Origin: Chrysopilus asiliformis
Lineage: Eukaryota > Arthropoda > Insecta > Diptera > Rhagionidae
DNA: 64,000 nucleotides
Assembly: GCA_964034945.1 (NCBI GenBank)
Contig: OZ035961.1
Location: 23,934,661-23,998,660 of the forward strand
Reading direction: 5' to 3'
Made by a program: the position numbers and the translations under genes. Position 1 is the stretch's first letter. Each line of letters opens with the position of its first letter. Of the stretch, positions 45,310 to 56,205 are shown piece by piece. Below the pieces are notes generated by a model. It ran no database searches, was not told where the DNA came from, and saw only the letters and a program-made list of their open reading frames with translations.

Positions 45310-47980
45310 TTTTGCGAAAACCTAATTTTAAAAAATGCGCAACAGACGAAAAAATATTAATTATATCATCCGTCGCGTCGGCTAGTATTGATTTTTAAAA
45401 ATTTCGTATTGACTCCTATATGGAAAGGGGGCGGAGAGGTAACGATTACCTTGACTTACTATCTAGAAAAAATGTATATTCTTCATAGTATTTGTTTTTT
45501 AAAATTTTTGGGCATGCAAATCTTAAGGGCAGATGCGCACTGCGGTGGCAACCTTGTAAAATGGCTCAAATATGGCAAGTATAATTTTACAATATTAATG
45601 GAATCGTAAGACTTTTACAAAATTGATATAGAGAGAGATGAGCGAACGGGACACACTCAAGTGAAATTACTGAAAGCCTATGTTTCAATTTCGATTTCCT
45701 ATAATTGTATAGAAAATTGAATGGGACCCAAGCTTCTGTCAAAGAATAAGGAATATATAGAAAAAACTCTGCCGAACAAATTTTTGACAAATTTCCCCTT
45801 CGAAGGGGGGAAAAATTTCCCTATCATTCACTAGCTACGGCCTAAAAGTTAATTACTTTTAGACTAGGGTGCACGAAGCAGAGAGAACATTTTCTAATCA
45901 TTTTCGTCGTATCCATTCAATGAGATGGAGGAATCGAATGGATAATTTTTTCCGTGTTACATCGGATCCTCTTGCTTCATCTCACAGTGGAAAAATTTTC
46001 TGTAAAAATTTGTTCTAAGAGTTTATTCTCTAGACTATTTGTTCTCTGCTTCTGTTATATAAAATATGACGTTAAGGGTTGACATAAATGGGTTTTTAAA
46101 ATTCAACAAATAATCGAGAACATGAAAAAATAGATTTTTTTGTGATTTACGGAATTTCTAGTTGAAGAATGAGCTATATCGAAATTTTCAAAATAAATCC
46201 TTAAAAAACATCCTACAGTTTTCCGTACTAATATTCCAGTCCTACTGTTATATGAAAATATTTGCTTTCTGGAGTCGCATTAGTGGTAATGGGCATCCCG
46301 CATGGTTTTGTTGGGGTTCAGTTCGTTTTTCTTCGCAATTTTCAATTGAAGGGTTTTCCCAGTATACATAAACAGACGTTTCGCACAAGAGACGGTGACA
46401 GCGCTTGTGACTCTCCTTTTGATTGACACGAGTCAATTTAGAATGCTCCCAAGGGTCCTTCTATCAAAGATTGCGTATGACTGATTTGAAGTGTGAAACA
46501 CTTCTCTCGAGATTTCTTCAAATATTCTTAAAGGATTAGCCCCAAGTGTGAGAAGAAAGAACGCAAACGAATTTGTGGGTATACCCTCTATATTGCATGT
46601 CATTAGTGGCCAGAAAAAAAAATCCTTTCGTTTGTTCGTCACAAGGATATTAAAATCCTTTCAGTCATCCAACTAAATCCCATGGTACAATTTTTTCTTA
46701 TTAATATTTGCTAGGATATTTTATGGGCCTGATACCCAGTCCTGATTATTGGTTGGCTGCTCCTACAACCATCCAAAGGACATCGTTTCATCAGAGTCCT
46801 TTTTTTCCCAGCCGAGGCCATGCATGTTTGCACATGGCTTTTAGCCTTGGGGTGGTACATCACTCCGCCTGAGGTCGGATATTCCACATGAATGGATATA
46901 GGCTGAGAACAAGGGATAATATTCGTAAGACAGTGATACCTGTTGTTCTTTTCTTTTTTTGGTCACATAATATGCTGTGTACACACACGAGAGTGTTGAA
47001 TGTTGCCAACATTTTTACAAAGAAATAAAAGCATGGAACAGAAATATAACAAAAGAATGAAAGGAAGAAAAAAAAATTGTATTTCTTGTCTACTGTTCAG
47101 GCTCTCTATTCACATTGAAAATTATTGTTGCTTCTTGTAAGATTTATGCAGCTATAAAACTCTAATAAAAATAAAAAATGTAAGATGAAACTCTATTTAC
47201 GCAAGGTATACGATAGATTTTTATGTCTCTGAAGCCTTACGGCTATACGACATAAGAGTCGCAAAATCGTTCAATATCGACTGATTTATTGTATGGATTA
47301 TCTGTAGCTGGAATTTTAAGTATATTTCTACGAGTACTATAATAGAAGGATTTGCTTTGTGTGCACCTTTGTCATTTGCGCTTACGTCAATATTGATGGC
47401 AATAAATTTGATTATATTATTTCTAGTTTTGTGTTGTTTCATTCGACAAAAATCTCCTCCCAAATCACCATTTTCAAATTCTATAATATCAGTATACAGT
47501 TCAGAAAATGTCCTTGCCCCGGATAAGCAATATAGACGAGAGATTCCTCACCAATTTCACAGCCAGCATCATCCTCTGTCGACTTTGCTCATGTTGCATA
47601 ATAAAAAACTTACGGAAAACATAGCCAAGTCAAGTTCTACTTTTGTACGACATATAATAAATGTAAATAACATTTATTATGTTGTAATATTGGACGTTTC
47701 TAGTGTAAATGAGCACGTTTTTTGTCTCTTATTTCCACTATCGTATAATGCATACTAATTTCATACTTAAGAGAAACAAATCACTATAGGATTTAATCTC
47801 TTTAATAGTTTTCAGTATTTTTCGATTATATCGGATCAAGACCGTCGGATGGTATTTAAAAATTATTGGAATTAAAAATTAATTATTGAAACTTGATTTG
47901 GAAGATCAAATTCTTTGTGGAAAATTCGAATTTTTCTAAAAGCGTCCAACATTAACCTGTTTTTAGATTTTTTTTTAGTA
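45310..47980. other. AT-rich sequence, no recognised gene
   Basis: The longest non-repetitive frame starting with ATG in the window, 133 codons at 47357-47758 on the plus strand, begins MCAPLSFALTSILMAINLII and has one strongly hydrophobic segment (about residues 5-28). Its length is near what chance allows in this much AT-rich sequence, and no family is recognised. GCAGATGCGCACTGCGGTGG at 45529 recurs, inverted, at about 49341 and, directly, at 51625. Confidence 0.35.
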
Positions 47981-47989
47981 TTATGGGGG

Positions 47990-48040
47990 AGGGTGGTGTA
48001 TGATAGTGTGACGGCGGTACGAAACTCCATAGTTTGATAA
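47990..48040 (+). repeat. GTGTGACGGCGGTAC repeat, copy 2
   Basis: Same core as at 40768, followed by GAAACT. See copy 1. Confidence 0.5.
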
Positions 48041-48261
48041 AAGGTAGGATGCCCGAAAGTCATAAAATTAGCTTGGCGCATGAAAAAATGTGTTTTCTTG
48101 TGAAAATAAAACATATTGAAAAGAAAATCATAAAATAATATCGGCAGAAAAACAAATTATAATTATGCGCCACAAAAAACAATTTTAAAAAAAGTAAAAA
48201 AAAAAAATTTTTTTTTAAAAAAAGCTTTTGTTTAAAAAAATGTGCTATAAAGTAAAAAAAA

Positions 48262-48366
48262 TGTTTGGGCACTGTATATCAGAAATAAAAGCGAGATAAA
48301 TATTAATTTAATTTAATTTTTTATGCTTTTATCTCGCTTTCATTTCTGAGACACAGCGCCCAAACA
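48262..48366. repeat. Foldback element with GTTTGGGC ends
   Basis: TGTTTGGGCACTGTATATCA, then GAAATAAAAGCGAGATAAA, is inverted on the right with few changes around a spacer of about 30 bases. A weaker inverted match continues outside (AAAATGTGCTATAAAG and AAAATGTACTAAAAAG), so the element may span about 48230-48400. Confidence 0.7.
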
Positions 48367-48781
48367 ATTATATTTTCCTTTTTAGTACATTTTTTAAAAA
48401 TAAAAGTTTAAAAAGAAAATTGTTTTTTTTTAATTTATTTCGTCGTTTTTAGTCATTTTGTATTTGATTAGTATGGCTAAAAATTAAAAATGACCTGGAT
48501 TTTTTTTTCGCCACGCTTATATATACTTTTCAGTCTTCGAATACATATCCTTGCCTTTGAAATATCCTTACAGACTTTTTGACTCCAGAATCGGATTCAG
48601 CGGCCTCAAAAAAACCCAACGATTTTCTAATATTTTAGTTGAGTTAAAAGAGAAAGAGGGTGTACACAAAACACGTCAAAAATTTAGCTGGTGGGGGAGG
48701 TGGCCTGTAATATTGCGACCACGGTTGAATGTCATACAAAAAATTCCGAAAGCCCGAAACTAAGGGCTGAGGTTTTTGCCG

Positions 48782-49255
48782 CTTGGTGTTAACGATATCA
48801 TTGGTCTAGATTCCTATCACGGCCTCTGTTGTTGATGATTGGCAGCGTAGAAACCTTACAAATGTTAAAATTCATCCATGCACTCAGAAAAATGTCCAGG
48901 TCAACTTTTTGTCAGGTTAACTCTGACCTTACAGAGGTGTCTGTAAGCCAGCTAGCGGTCAGAGTTAACCTATCTAAGGTCAACTCGTGCAGCTCCCAAT
49001 GCCCTACTTCACCTGCTGGTGGCTTAATTTCAGAATTTCTCCGACCACAGGTCAACTCAGTTTTACTTGCCCACATGCAGGCGAACGCGCGCCTGCCCGA
49101 GGCCAATTACGCCGTATGTAGGTCGTCGAGTTAGCCTCCATTTTTCTGAGTGTGGTTCGTAATGCATGTAAAACCGTAGGTGCGAAGCATGAAAGAAAAT
49201 TGTAATGAAACCTCAATCGAAGAGGCCCACTTTGGGATGTAGCGCAATATATAGA
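48782..49255 (+). repeat. Dispersed repeat Y, long copy interrupted by element V
   Basis: TTGGTGTTAACGATATCATT, GATTCCTATCACGGCC, GTTGTTGATGATTGG and AAACCTTACAAATGTT come before the V insertion. TGGTTCGTAATGCATGTAAA, AATGAAACCTCAATCGAAG and CACTTTGGGATGTAGCG come after it. The same order is present without interruption at 56206-56400. GGTTCGNAATNC resembles a polymerase III B box, so a SINE is possible but unproven. Confidence 0.6.
48881..49152. mobile_element. 272-bp miniature element V, copy 1
   Basis: The ends CACTCAGAAAAATG and, inverted, CATTTTTCTGAGTG define the element. It is identical in length to the copy at 51655 and differs at four positions. Internally a perfect 15-bp inverted pair, AGGTTAACTCTGACC and GGTCAGAGTTAACCT, can form a hairpin, and AGGTCAACT recurs three times. 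It is inserted in repeat Y; the joined flanks CCA(TG)GTTCG agree with other Y copies if TG was duplicated. An 80-residue frame is open in both copies but has no recognised domain. Confidence 0.85.
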
Positions 49256-51650
49256 TAGACAACGAAATGCGCTTTTGTACTGGTTTTCATATATTTAAAA
49301 TACTAAAATTGCCACTTTCTTACCATTCTGCATGTTTGCTATCGCAGTGCGCGTCTGCGCTAACGAAGAATCAATATTTAATGAATTTTTCATTAACTAT
49401 TTGAAATATTTTCTATAAATTCTATTTTGCATACTTGTTTTAATATTCATTAAATATATTTCCGTCCTGGCTAGATAAATTTTCCGCTATAAATCCCATC
49501 GCTAAAGTACCCCCGAGGACAAAACAAAAATATTATCAAATGATTCCACAACCCCTATTGGATAGAAAAAAAACGCATATACGTGCAAAAATATAAAATA
49601 TCACTTGGAATGAATATGAAAAAATCCTTCTTCTGTGCGTAATATGATTATTATTTTATTTTCACTTTTGTAAATTTATGTAAATTTTAATTTAAATTAC
49701 AAAAAAAAGGGAGCGAAAAATTTGTAGGTACGCGTGAATTAAATTTATTTTCACCCTTAACTGAGTGTTGATAAATATTAAATCACGAGTGAATTGCACA
49801 GAAAGTCGGTTATTTGGGTACCATTCATTCGATGCTGTTTTTTTTTGTATGAAGTTGGACAGGGTAGAGTTTTTTTTTTGTTGGTAGGCAGGACAGGGTT
49901 AAAGAAGTGAATTTTATACGAATAAAATCCCAGGATGGAAAAAGTGTGTGGGTGTAGATTATGGTAAAAGTTTTGAAATGGTTTGGTTTGGGTTGGCAGC
50001 GAGCGCTACAATGAACACAGTATGGGTGAAAAAGGAAATTTGTAAGTCGAATAGAGAAAAAATTAGACCAGAGTAACAGAAGACAGAGGAATATAAGTCA
50101 AGGGATATACGTTTGAGATTAACATTTTCCCTTTGATCTGACAGCCTAATATGTTTGTGGATACGTATGTTTGCCAGGTTAACAAGCGTACGGCTTTTAT
50201 GCTGCTATCTCTCTGTGTATTCTTATACAGTATCATCATCAAATATTTAGATGTATCCTTAAACAAGGGACTTACAGCGATCAACCGGTAATTTGGTGAG
50301 CAATGGTAAAATGTTATATTTCTCGTTGTTGTTACTCTTTTTTTTATACCACCATACCCAATCTGAAAGTGAATTCTCCTTATCCTCTAATACACCATTC
50401 AAAATCCTGGCGCCAATCCCAATCCTTATTCCACAATTTTCGGTTCTGCCCGTCACATATATACATATGTATTCCTCGTGTTGTTCAACAAAGTGTAGTA
50501 CATCCATAAAGGTGCCATCCATGCAGAATAGGTGCTCGTAAATTTTTCTTTTCGCATTTTACGTACATCATAGATACATAACACATCCTCGGCTATGTAT
50601 GAACATAAAAAAAATTGTTTTAGAACTTATGCCTAATCTAAAGGAAAAAAGCTTTTTATGTGCCAAAAAAGCTTTTGTACTACTCGTATTTAATATACAC
50701 TTAAAATATATTTAGATAGAACACACCTTCATAGGTGAAGATTTACGTTTAACAGGCATCATTCACTTAACCCGTTCCCTTTTTTTTATCTACATTTCTA
50801 TTACCGTCTATACCTATTTTACTTTCTGACTTCTGCTTTATGTTAATTTCTTTAAAAATTAAAGCGAAAGTCAGAGATCAAAATGCCTTCTAGTTAATAC
50901 TTTCGAATTATGTTGTTTATCGCTGGATTTTGGAGTATCAAAAGAACATTTTATATTTTACTAGGCGAAATTCGTTGAGATCTTGTTCTTTCAAAAAGGA
51001 TCACAACGGGATCTTTGAATTTGAAGCATAGTGTCATAGACTGGTAAACATACAAAATATTAATATATCATAGAAATTCACATATTCAGTTATTGCCTGC
51101 CTGCCTGCCATGCTTGTCTTCGGTACAAAGGAAATAATGGAATCCTTTTTTTTTGTTTTAGATATGAAACACGAAACGATGGATGTCATTGTCAGTTCTT
51201 TTTATCATGATACGTACCTACCTACCAAAAAAACGATTTCAATTATTTTATTCTGTTTTTATCTCTAATTTCCTAGTAACTCGTCAAGTGGATGTTTATA
51301 AAGTGGTCTTTGTTGAAATTCTTATGAAATTATCTGTTGTTAAACATAAACTCCTTATATACTAGGATTTCGTTTTTTATCCTGGATGTAATTTTTTTTT
51401 AAAATTTTCTCAGACACAGAGAATAACAGCAGATTTTTGGCAAACAAGCCTATGAAATATGAAAATGTTTTCCAAAGAAAATTTGGAAGGAAGTTTCAGT
51501 GATGTCCTTCCGTAATATTTTATTAAACTTCCCGAAAATACTTTTAAAGCATTGAATCTATTTGCAAGAAGTTTTAAAGCCCTGCATTTTCTTGTAAAAT
51601 TGCTTAAAATTTATTTTCTTAGTTCAGACGCGCACTGTGATGGTATAAAG
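49256..51650. other. AT-rich sequence, no gene recognised
   Basis: No exon or element was recognised. Frames of 60-90 codons at 50259-50541 are open on both strands without known motifs. Confidence 0.4.
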
Positions 51651-51654
51651 CATA

Positions 51655-51926
51655 CACTCAGAAAAATGTCCAGGTCAACTTTTTGTCAGGTTAACTCTGA
51701 CCTTACAGAGGTGTCTGTAAGCCAGCTAGCGGTCAGAGTTAACCCATCTAAGGTCAACTCGTTCAGCTCTCAATGCCCTACTTCACCTGCTGGTGGCTTA
51801 ATTTCAGAATTTCTCCGACCACAGGTCAACTCAGTTTTACTTGCCCACATGCAGGCGAACGCGCGCCTGCCCGAGTCCAATTACGCCGTATGTAGGTCGT
51901 CGAGTTAGCCTCCATTTTTCTGAGTG
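51655..51926. mobile_element. 272-bp miniature element V, copy 2
   Basis: Same ends and length as copy 1; the four differences are single substitutions and there are no gaps, giving about 98.5 % identity. Flanks are TA on the left and TG on the right. One of the four changes breaks the internal 15-bp hairpin pair. Confidence 0.85.
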
Positions 51927-51929
51927 TGA

Positions 51930-52200
51930 CCTAAATGTAGCTGATATCAGAAACATGTCGGGTAGTTTCTAATGTCATTTTTGTTAGATTAAATAAAATA
52001 AAATGATAATTTTCAATATTTTTTTCGTCTAGCGGTAATAATTGTCATCAGGGGCACAGGCTATTAAGGTAGTATGGCCACTCTCTAGGTTATAGGCTCT
52101 CTACTTCCTATAATGTTGACTTTAAAATAATTACCTTTTACACTGCTGCGTTTTTTAGCAGAGAAATAAGGAGAAATTCTTCCTCCGAGTCCGACATTTT
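51930..52200. other. AT-rich sequence, no gene recognised
   Basis: Nothing recognised. Confidence 0.4.
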
Positions 52201-52210
52201 GACGTTTGAG

Positions 52211-52322
52211 GTCAGCTGATCCCAGTTCAGTGTGCCACGTCAACTGATCGAATCAGTTCCTGCAGCTGCGCGACCTGATGTTGGGATCAGTCAGCTGTAG
52301 GAGCTGATTGGCCAGTGTGACA
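52211..52322. repeat. CAGCTG-rich inverted-repeat segment
   Basis: GGTCAGCTGATCCCA is inverted as TTGGGATCAGTCAGCTG with a 2-base insertion. CAGTGTG(C/A)CA words occur on both sides, and CAGCTG appears three times within 90 bases. It is probably a small foldback element; the CAGCTG motifs are also E-box-like. Confidence 0.45.
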
Positions 52323-52329
52323 TCTCCCT

Positions 52330-52850
52330 TATACACTTACTACCCAAATGTTGCCATTTTAGCACCATATCGCATGCTCACCATTGTACCTAAGTGGACA
52401 AATGGAGTTTCATAACACGAATTTCTTTATGAAACTGGACGAAAAATAATTCTATATCTTTTTTTGTTATCTGCAGACATTTCAGAATCCCCGAGGCTTG
52501 CCTCGCATTCTTTTTTCTTCTTTTCTTTACACAGCGTCGACAGTGACGAAACAAATATTTGCCTCAACAGCTTAGAAACCTAATAAAATTACTTGAAGGG
52601 CCAAAAAGTGTCCTAATGAAATCTTGAGACTGTTTGAGCATCCGTGGGCACTCAGAAATGTGAAAACGCGAAAGGTATCTTCTTCGACACCGCGAAAGGC
52701 CAAGCAATAACTGTCAATATCAGGAGGTATCTATTGATGGTGACCAATTTTTTGTAGCCTCATTTGCTTATAAATTAGAACAAAATTGACCATGGATTTT
52801 CAGTTTTTCTCCCCATGTTTTCGTAGCAGCAATTTGTTTATTCTTAGGAA
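52330..52850. other. Sequence without a recognised gene
   Basis: Nothing recognised. Confidence 0.4.
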
Positions 52851-52854
52851 CTCA

Positions 52855-53030
52855 ACAATGTTACCCTGGTCGTACAATAGCTTGCTTTGTAACGATAGTC
52901 ACATAAAACTGGGCAAAAGTGGTTAAATAAATGTTGTAACAACGTCGCAGCAACCAATTTATAACCCCATATACGTTGTGCGACCGTCGCGTAACCGGTA
53001 TGTAACCATTTCAGGTTACTTGGGTAATAA
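52855..53030 (-). repeat. Repeat W, inverted partial copy
   Basis: Read on the minus strand, CCAAGTAACCTGAAATGG, CATACCGGTTACGCGACGG, GGTTGCTGCGACG and ATGTGACTATCGTTACAAA follow the same order as the left arm and first unit of repeat W at 39482. It holds a single unit and no array, so it may represent the state before amplification. Confidence 0.55.
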
Positions 53031-53034
53031 TTTA

Positions 53035-54118
53035 AAAAAATCCCTGATGTCAAAATAAAGCACTTTACCAAAGTTCATTTATCGGGGCAAATTTAATTTT
53101 TCACACTTTTCTAAAAAATAGAAAACACAATTTTATGATGATATTATGTACACAATCTATTACAGAAACTAATTTAAAGTTTTTCAATTTCACTAAATCA
53201 CTAATTGCAGACTTAACTCCGTGTTGACGGATCTTTGGGGAGTAATTTCTTATTATCCATAAAAAAATAATATCCCTCAACTACATCGAATCTGATTAAC
53301 TGCTGACCCCAGTGTACACCAATTGCCAATCAACTTTGAACTTCTTTTAAGTTAACCTTAATATCCATCAATTTTTACCAATAAGTGTTGGTTTCGTCCT
53401 TTTGGGAAATGCTGTTGCTCCGTTTTCAATAAAATCGAATTGGAAAATCGAATTTCGTTTCAAAAATACAAGTACCCACTTGAATTAATGATCTTGAATT
53501 TTCCGTTCACAGTTCGTCCGCCGTTCATTCACTTGATGTATGCAATGGGCAGTCTAAATAGTGAATGTAGTTTTCAATACTTTGCAGTAAAAAACTATGC
53601 TCCTTAATGTGGAGCATATTTAAGTTGTTGAAGGAAATTACTTGAAAAGACGTTCATCGATCGTCGTTGGTTTGAAAAAGGGACGAAAATCGGGCAAATG
53701 GCCCATTAAAGTTTTCATTTGGTTACGAAGAAGCGAAGGGGACAGTTTTTGTACAAACAAAGAATTCATTTCGCATAAAATTGAACATATGCATAACTAG
53801 TGAACAGTTTTATGTTGGTAGACGGAAAACAATTAAAGTGTCGTATAACTAAAAGTTTTTGGTAGTTTAGGCACGATTTCAATGAAACTTGATATAGGAC
53901 TATTTTATGTATATTATATAACCTTTTTTTTATCAAATGTTACATCTTTAAGGGACATATTAAAGTAATTAAAACTCAGTTTGAAATAAGGACGTTGCTT
54001 GCCGTTACAGATGACAATTAGAATTAGTGTGCTTTACCCCAACATAAACCCATGATCTTGATAGGTGTACTAATATTGTTGGTTTTACTTTAATAAAACA
54101 TGAGATAGTACTAATTTT
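53035..54118. other. AT-rich sequence, no gene recognised
   Basis: No exon, repeat or element end was recognised. Confidence 0.4.
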
Positions 54119-54124
54119 AAAGTA

Positions 54125-54803
54125 TCTGTGGTCACAAGTTGTAAGGGTCTAACTCGACTTTAGCCGTTTTCAATGTTTTTACAGAATCGTGTTCTCCTTC
54201 CAAAATGCTCTTAATTCCACTAACCCGTTAGTTTCTACGACCATTTTTGACCGTTATAGGCTACTACATCAAAGGGCTAAAGTCAAAAAAATTCCAAGTT
54301 GCATTTGGAAGAACGGCTAAAGTCAGATCCCATATATTTTTGTATAGACTTAATCCACTCTTATGGGCGCGAAGCTGCATTGATTTGATCGTTTTTGCAC
54401 GTGGAATAGTGGCTTAAGTCGAATTAGTTCATTCTTCGGTTTTAATTTTTCCGAAACGAGCAGGCTAAGTCTGTTTTAGCCTCTTTTTCAAATCGGGGTG
54501 TAGGTTTTTAGGGGCTTAACTTGACTTTAGCCATTGATTGTAGCCATTTCTAAGACATAAAAAAGTTTTGAAAGAGTGACTAAAGTAAAATAATCCTTAA
54601 TTTCTCTGAAAATATTAAGTTTGAATAAACCAGATTAAACCTATCGTAAAAAGCTTATTTTTCATAACGTTTTGTAGTTATAGATTTTTAAATTCGGTTT
54701 GATACCCTTTTGCCACCAACAGTTAAAATTTCATAAATATTAAAATGCTTCTCCTGAAAAATGAAGAAATTCGACTTAAGCCCTTATTACTTGTGACCAC
54801 AGA
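54125..54803. mobile_element. TA-flanked miniature element with GGCTAAAGTC repeats
   Basis: TA lies at 54123-54124 and 54804-54805. The left end TCTGTGGTCACAAGTTGTAA and right end read inward TCTGTGGTCACAAGTAATAA are inverted repeats. GGCTAAAGTC or its complement GACTTTAGCC, with variants, occurs at 54156, 54275, 54315, 54411, 54463, 54523, 54578 and near 54770. No transposase is seen. The TA target fits Tc1/mariner-type mobilisation. Confidence 0.8.
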
Positions 54804-54884
54804 TATGTTCGAGTTGAATAATCATAAAATATTATAATTAGAATTGGATAAAAATAAAATGGTCCACAAAAAACGAAACACTAA

Positions 54885-55373
54885 CACAGGGACTACATTG
54901 ACTTTTATTTCTGGTGTACCAGCAAAACTGTTTGCTAAAAAGCCAGTGTAGACCAATCTGGTTTACCAGTTTTTCTGGTAAGACAGTGCTGGTATACCAT
55001 TTTCGTAGACAGCGCTGGTATACCAGATTTTGACAGGCAACCAAATTAAAATGGCGGAAACTGAATTTTCGAGAAAAAATATATGGGAGCTTATTATTAT
55101 TTTACGAGAAAAGGAATTTTGAATGGAATGCACATTCTAGATATTCGATTTGAGACAAGAGAGTCGATTTGAGAGAGGAAAAGGTAGATTAGTTTTTTTG
55201 TAGTCGTTTCAAAGCCAATATTTTGGCAACCATAATTTGTTGTTACCTATTCACTAACATTTCGCCTACTGAACTGTTTTACCAGAATTTGCCCACCAAA
55301 CAAATTTGACAGATTGCGACTAAAAGGCTTACCAGCTGGTATACCAGAAATAAAAGTCAATGTAGTCCCTGTG
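54885..55373. mobile_element. PIF/Harbinger-like miniature element with long inverted ends
   Basis: CACAGGGACTACATTGACTT then TTATTTCTGGTGTACCAGC at the left end is inverted at the right end (GCTGGTATACCAGAAATAAA ending GTCCCTGTG) with about one mismatch in 39. TAA lies immediately outside both ends, the 3-bp duplication expected for PIF/Harbinger. TGGTATACCA words recur inside the left arm. A possible protein relic lies at 55051. The element ends exactly where a Helitron-like fragment begins. Confidence 0.8.
55051..55200 (+). pseudogene. Possible MADF-domain protein relic within the element
   Basis: An ATG at 55051 opens MAETEFSRKNIWELIIILRE, then KEF and a stop. With a one-base shift the sequence continues EWNAHSRYSI, stop, DKRVDLREEKVD. 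The order hydrophobic-LI-REKEF-WN-H-Y-R-EE resembles the beginning of a MADF DNA-binding domain. PIF/Harbinger elements commonly encode a Myb/SANT/MADF-type partner protein besides the nuclease, so this fits the element's ends. The reading relies on a frameshift and is by eye only. Confidence 0.35.
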
Positions 55374-55560
55374 TAATAATGAGTTGGTGTCTATCTGTTC
55401 CTCTTTCACGTGAAAACGGCTTAACCGATTGATCTGAAATTTGGCGGGGATGTTCGCTGTAGGCCTGGTCTATTGAAAAGTAGTCTTTTGAAAAGTAGCC
55501 CGAGTGGGAGAGGGGGGGGGGGGGGGGAGGGTTATGGGAATCCGCATCCGAATGCTGGAA
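55374..55560 (+). mobile_element. Helitron-like fragment, family 1
   Basis: AATGAGTTGGTGTCTATCTG, TTCCTCTTTCACGTGAAAAC and GGCTTAACCGATTGATCTGA match the 5' half of the element at 10212. A 16-G tract follows at 55512-55527, comparable to the poly-G at 10670. The 3' hairpin and CTAG are not found. Confidence 0.6.
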
Positions 55561-55727
55561 TTTATTGTCTTTCAAGAAAAATCTAAAGAAAAGCACGAAC
55601 CGCCCTACCCTAGGCTATATAATTTATATCCCACTGAATATTGTTTTCCTTTTGTGTGTTACAAACCATAGTTCTATATGATTCTTATATAGAGTACAAA
55701 AATTACAAACAAAAATACAAGGCCTTG

Positions 55728-55828
55728 ATATACGACGTTTCGATATACGACGTTTCGATTTGATATACGACGTTTCCATATACGTTTTCGATATACCAAA
55801 AACGTCGTAGATCGATGGTCGCCTGTAT
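55728..55828. repeat. ATATACGACGTTTCG tandem/palindromic fragment
   Basis: GATATACGACGTTTC occurs three times in succession, followed by TTTTCGATATACCAAAAACG, TCGTAGATCGATGGTCGCCT and GTA. It looks like the end of a miniature element; a diverged relative may lie at 13930-14160. Confidence 0.5.
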
Positions 55829-55834
55829 AGTCCA

Positions 55835-56200
55835 TAATAAAAATATTTTGATACTTTTTGGGCTATTCATTACAAAAAAAACAATCCGCGTGTTTATATT
55901 TTAATTCAAATTTGTCCAGAGCCCTCAAAAGGAGACCATGATACTAGAAACTAAACTTTTGTCCCGGATCATTTAATTTTTTGTTAATATTTATTTAAAA
56001 ATAAAAAGACGTTAACTAAATATGCAAAACATATTCTGTTTGAAAAATCCTGCCTACGGGACAGTTTTCTTGGTTGGTGTTTTTACAGTTGCATTTAAAT
56101 AACTATTAAAGGTGTTTTAAATTGTTTATATGTAAAAGTTTTTTGCAGCATGTCATTTTGATTCCACTCAACTTGCTTTATTGAAATTGGTAGTGATAGT
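55835..56200. other. AT-rich sequence, no gene recognised
   Basis: Nothing recognised. Confidence 0.4.
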
Positions 56201-56205
56201 TACTT

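Noticed and set aside
47357..47758. 133-codon frame with one hydrophobic segment
   Set aside because: The length is near the chance maximum for this amount of AT-rich sequence and no family, splice site or codon bias supports it. It is noted only within the background description.
48829..51908. Conserved 80-residue frame in both V elements
   Set aside because: With only four differences between copies, conservation of the frame carries little information; at least two changes alter amino acids and no domain is recognised.
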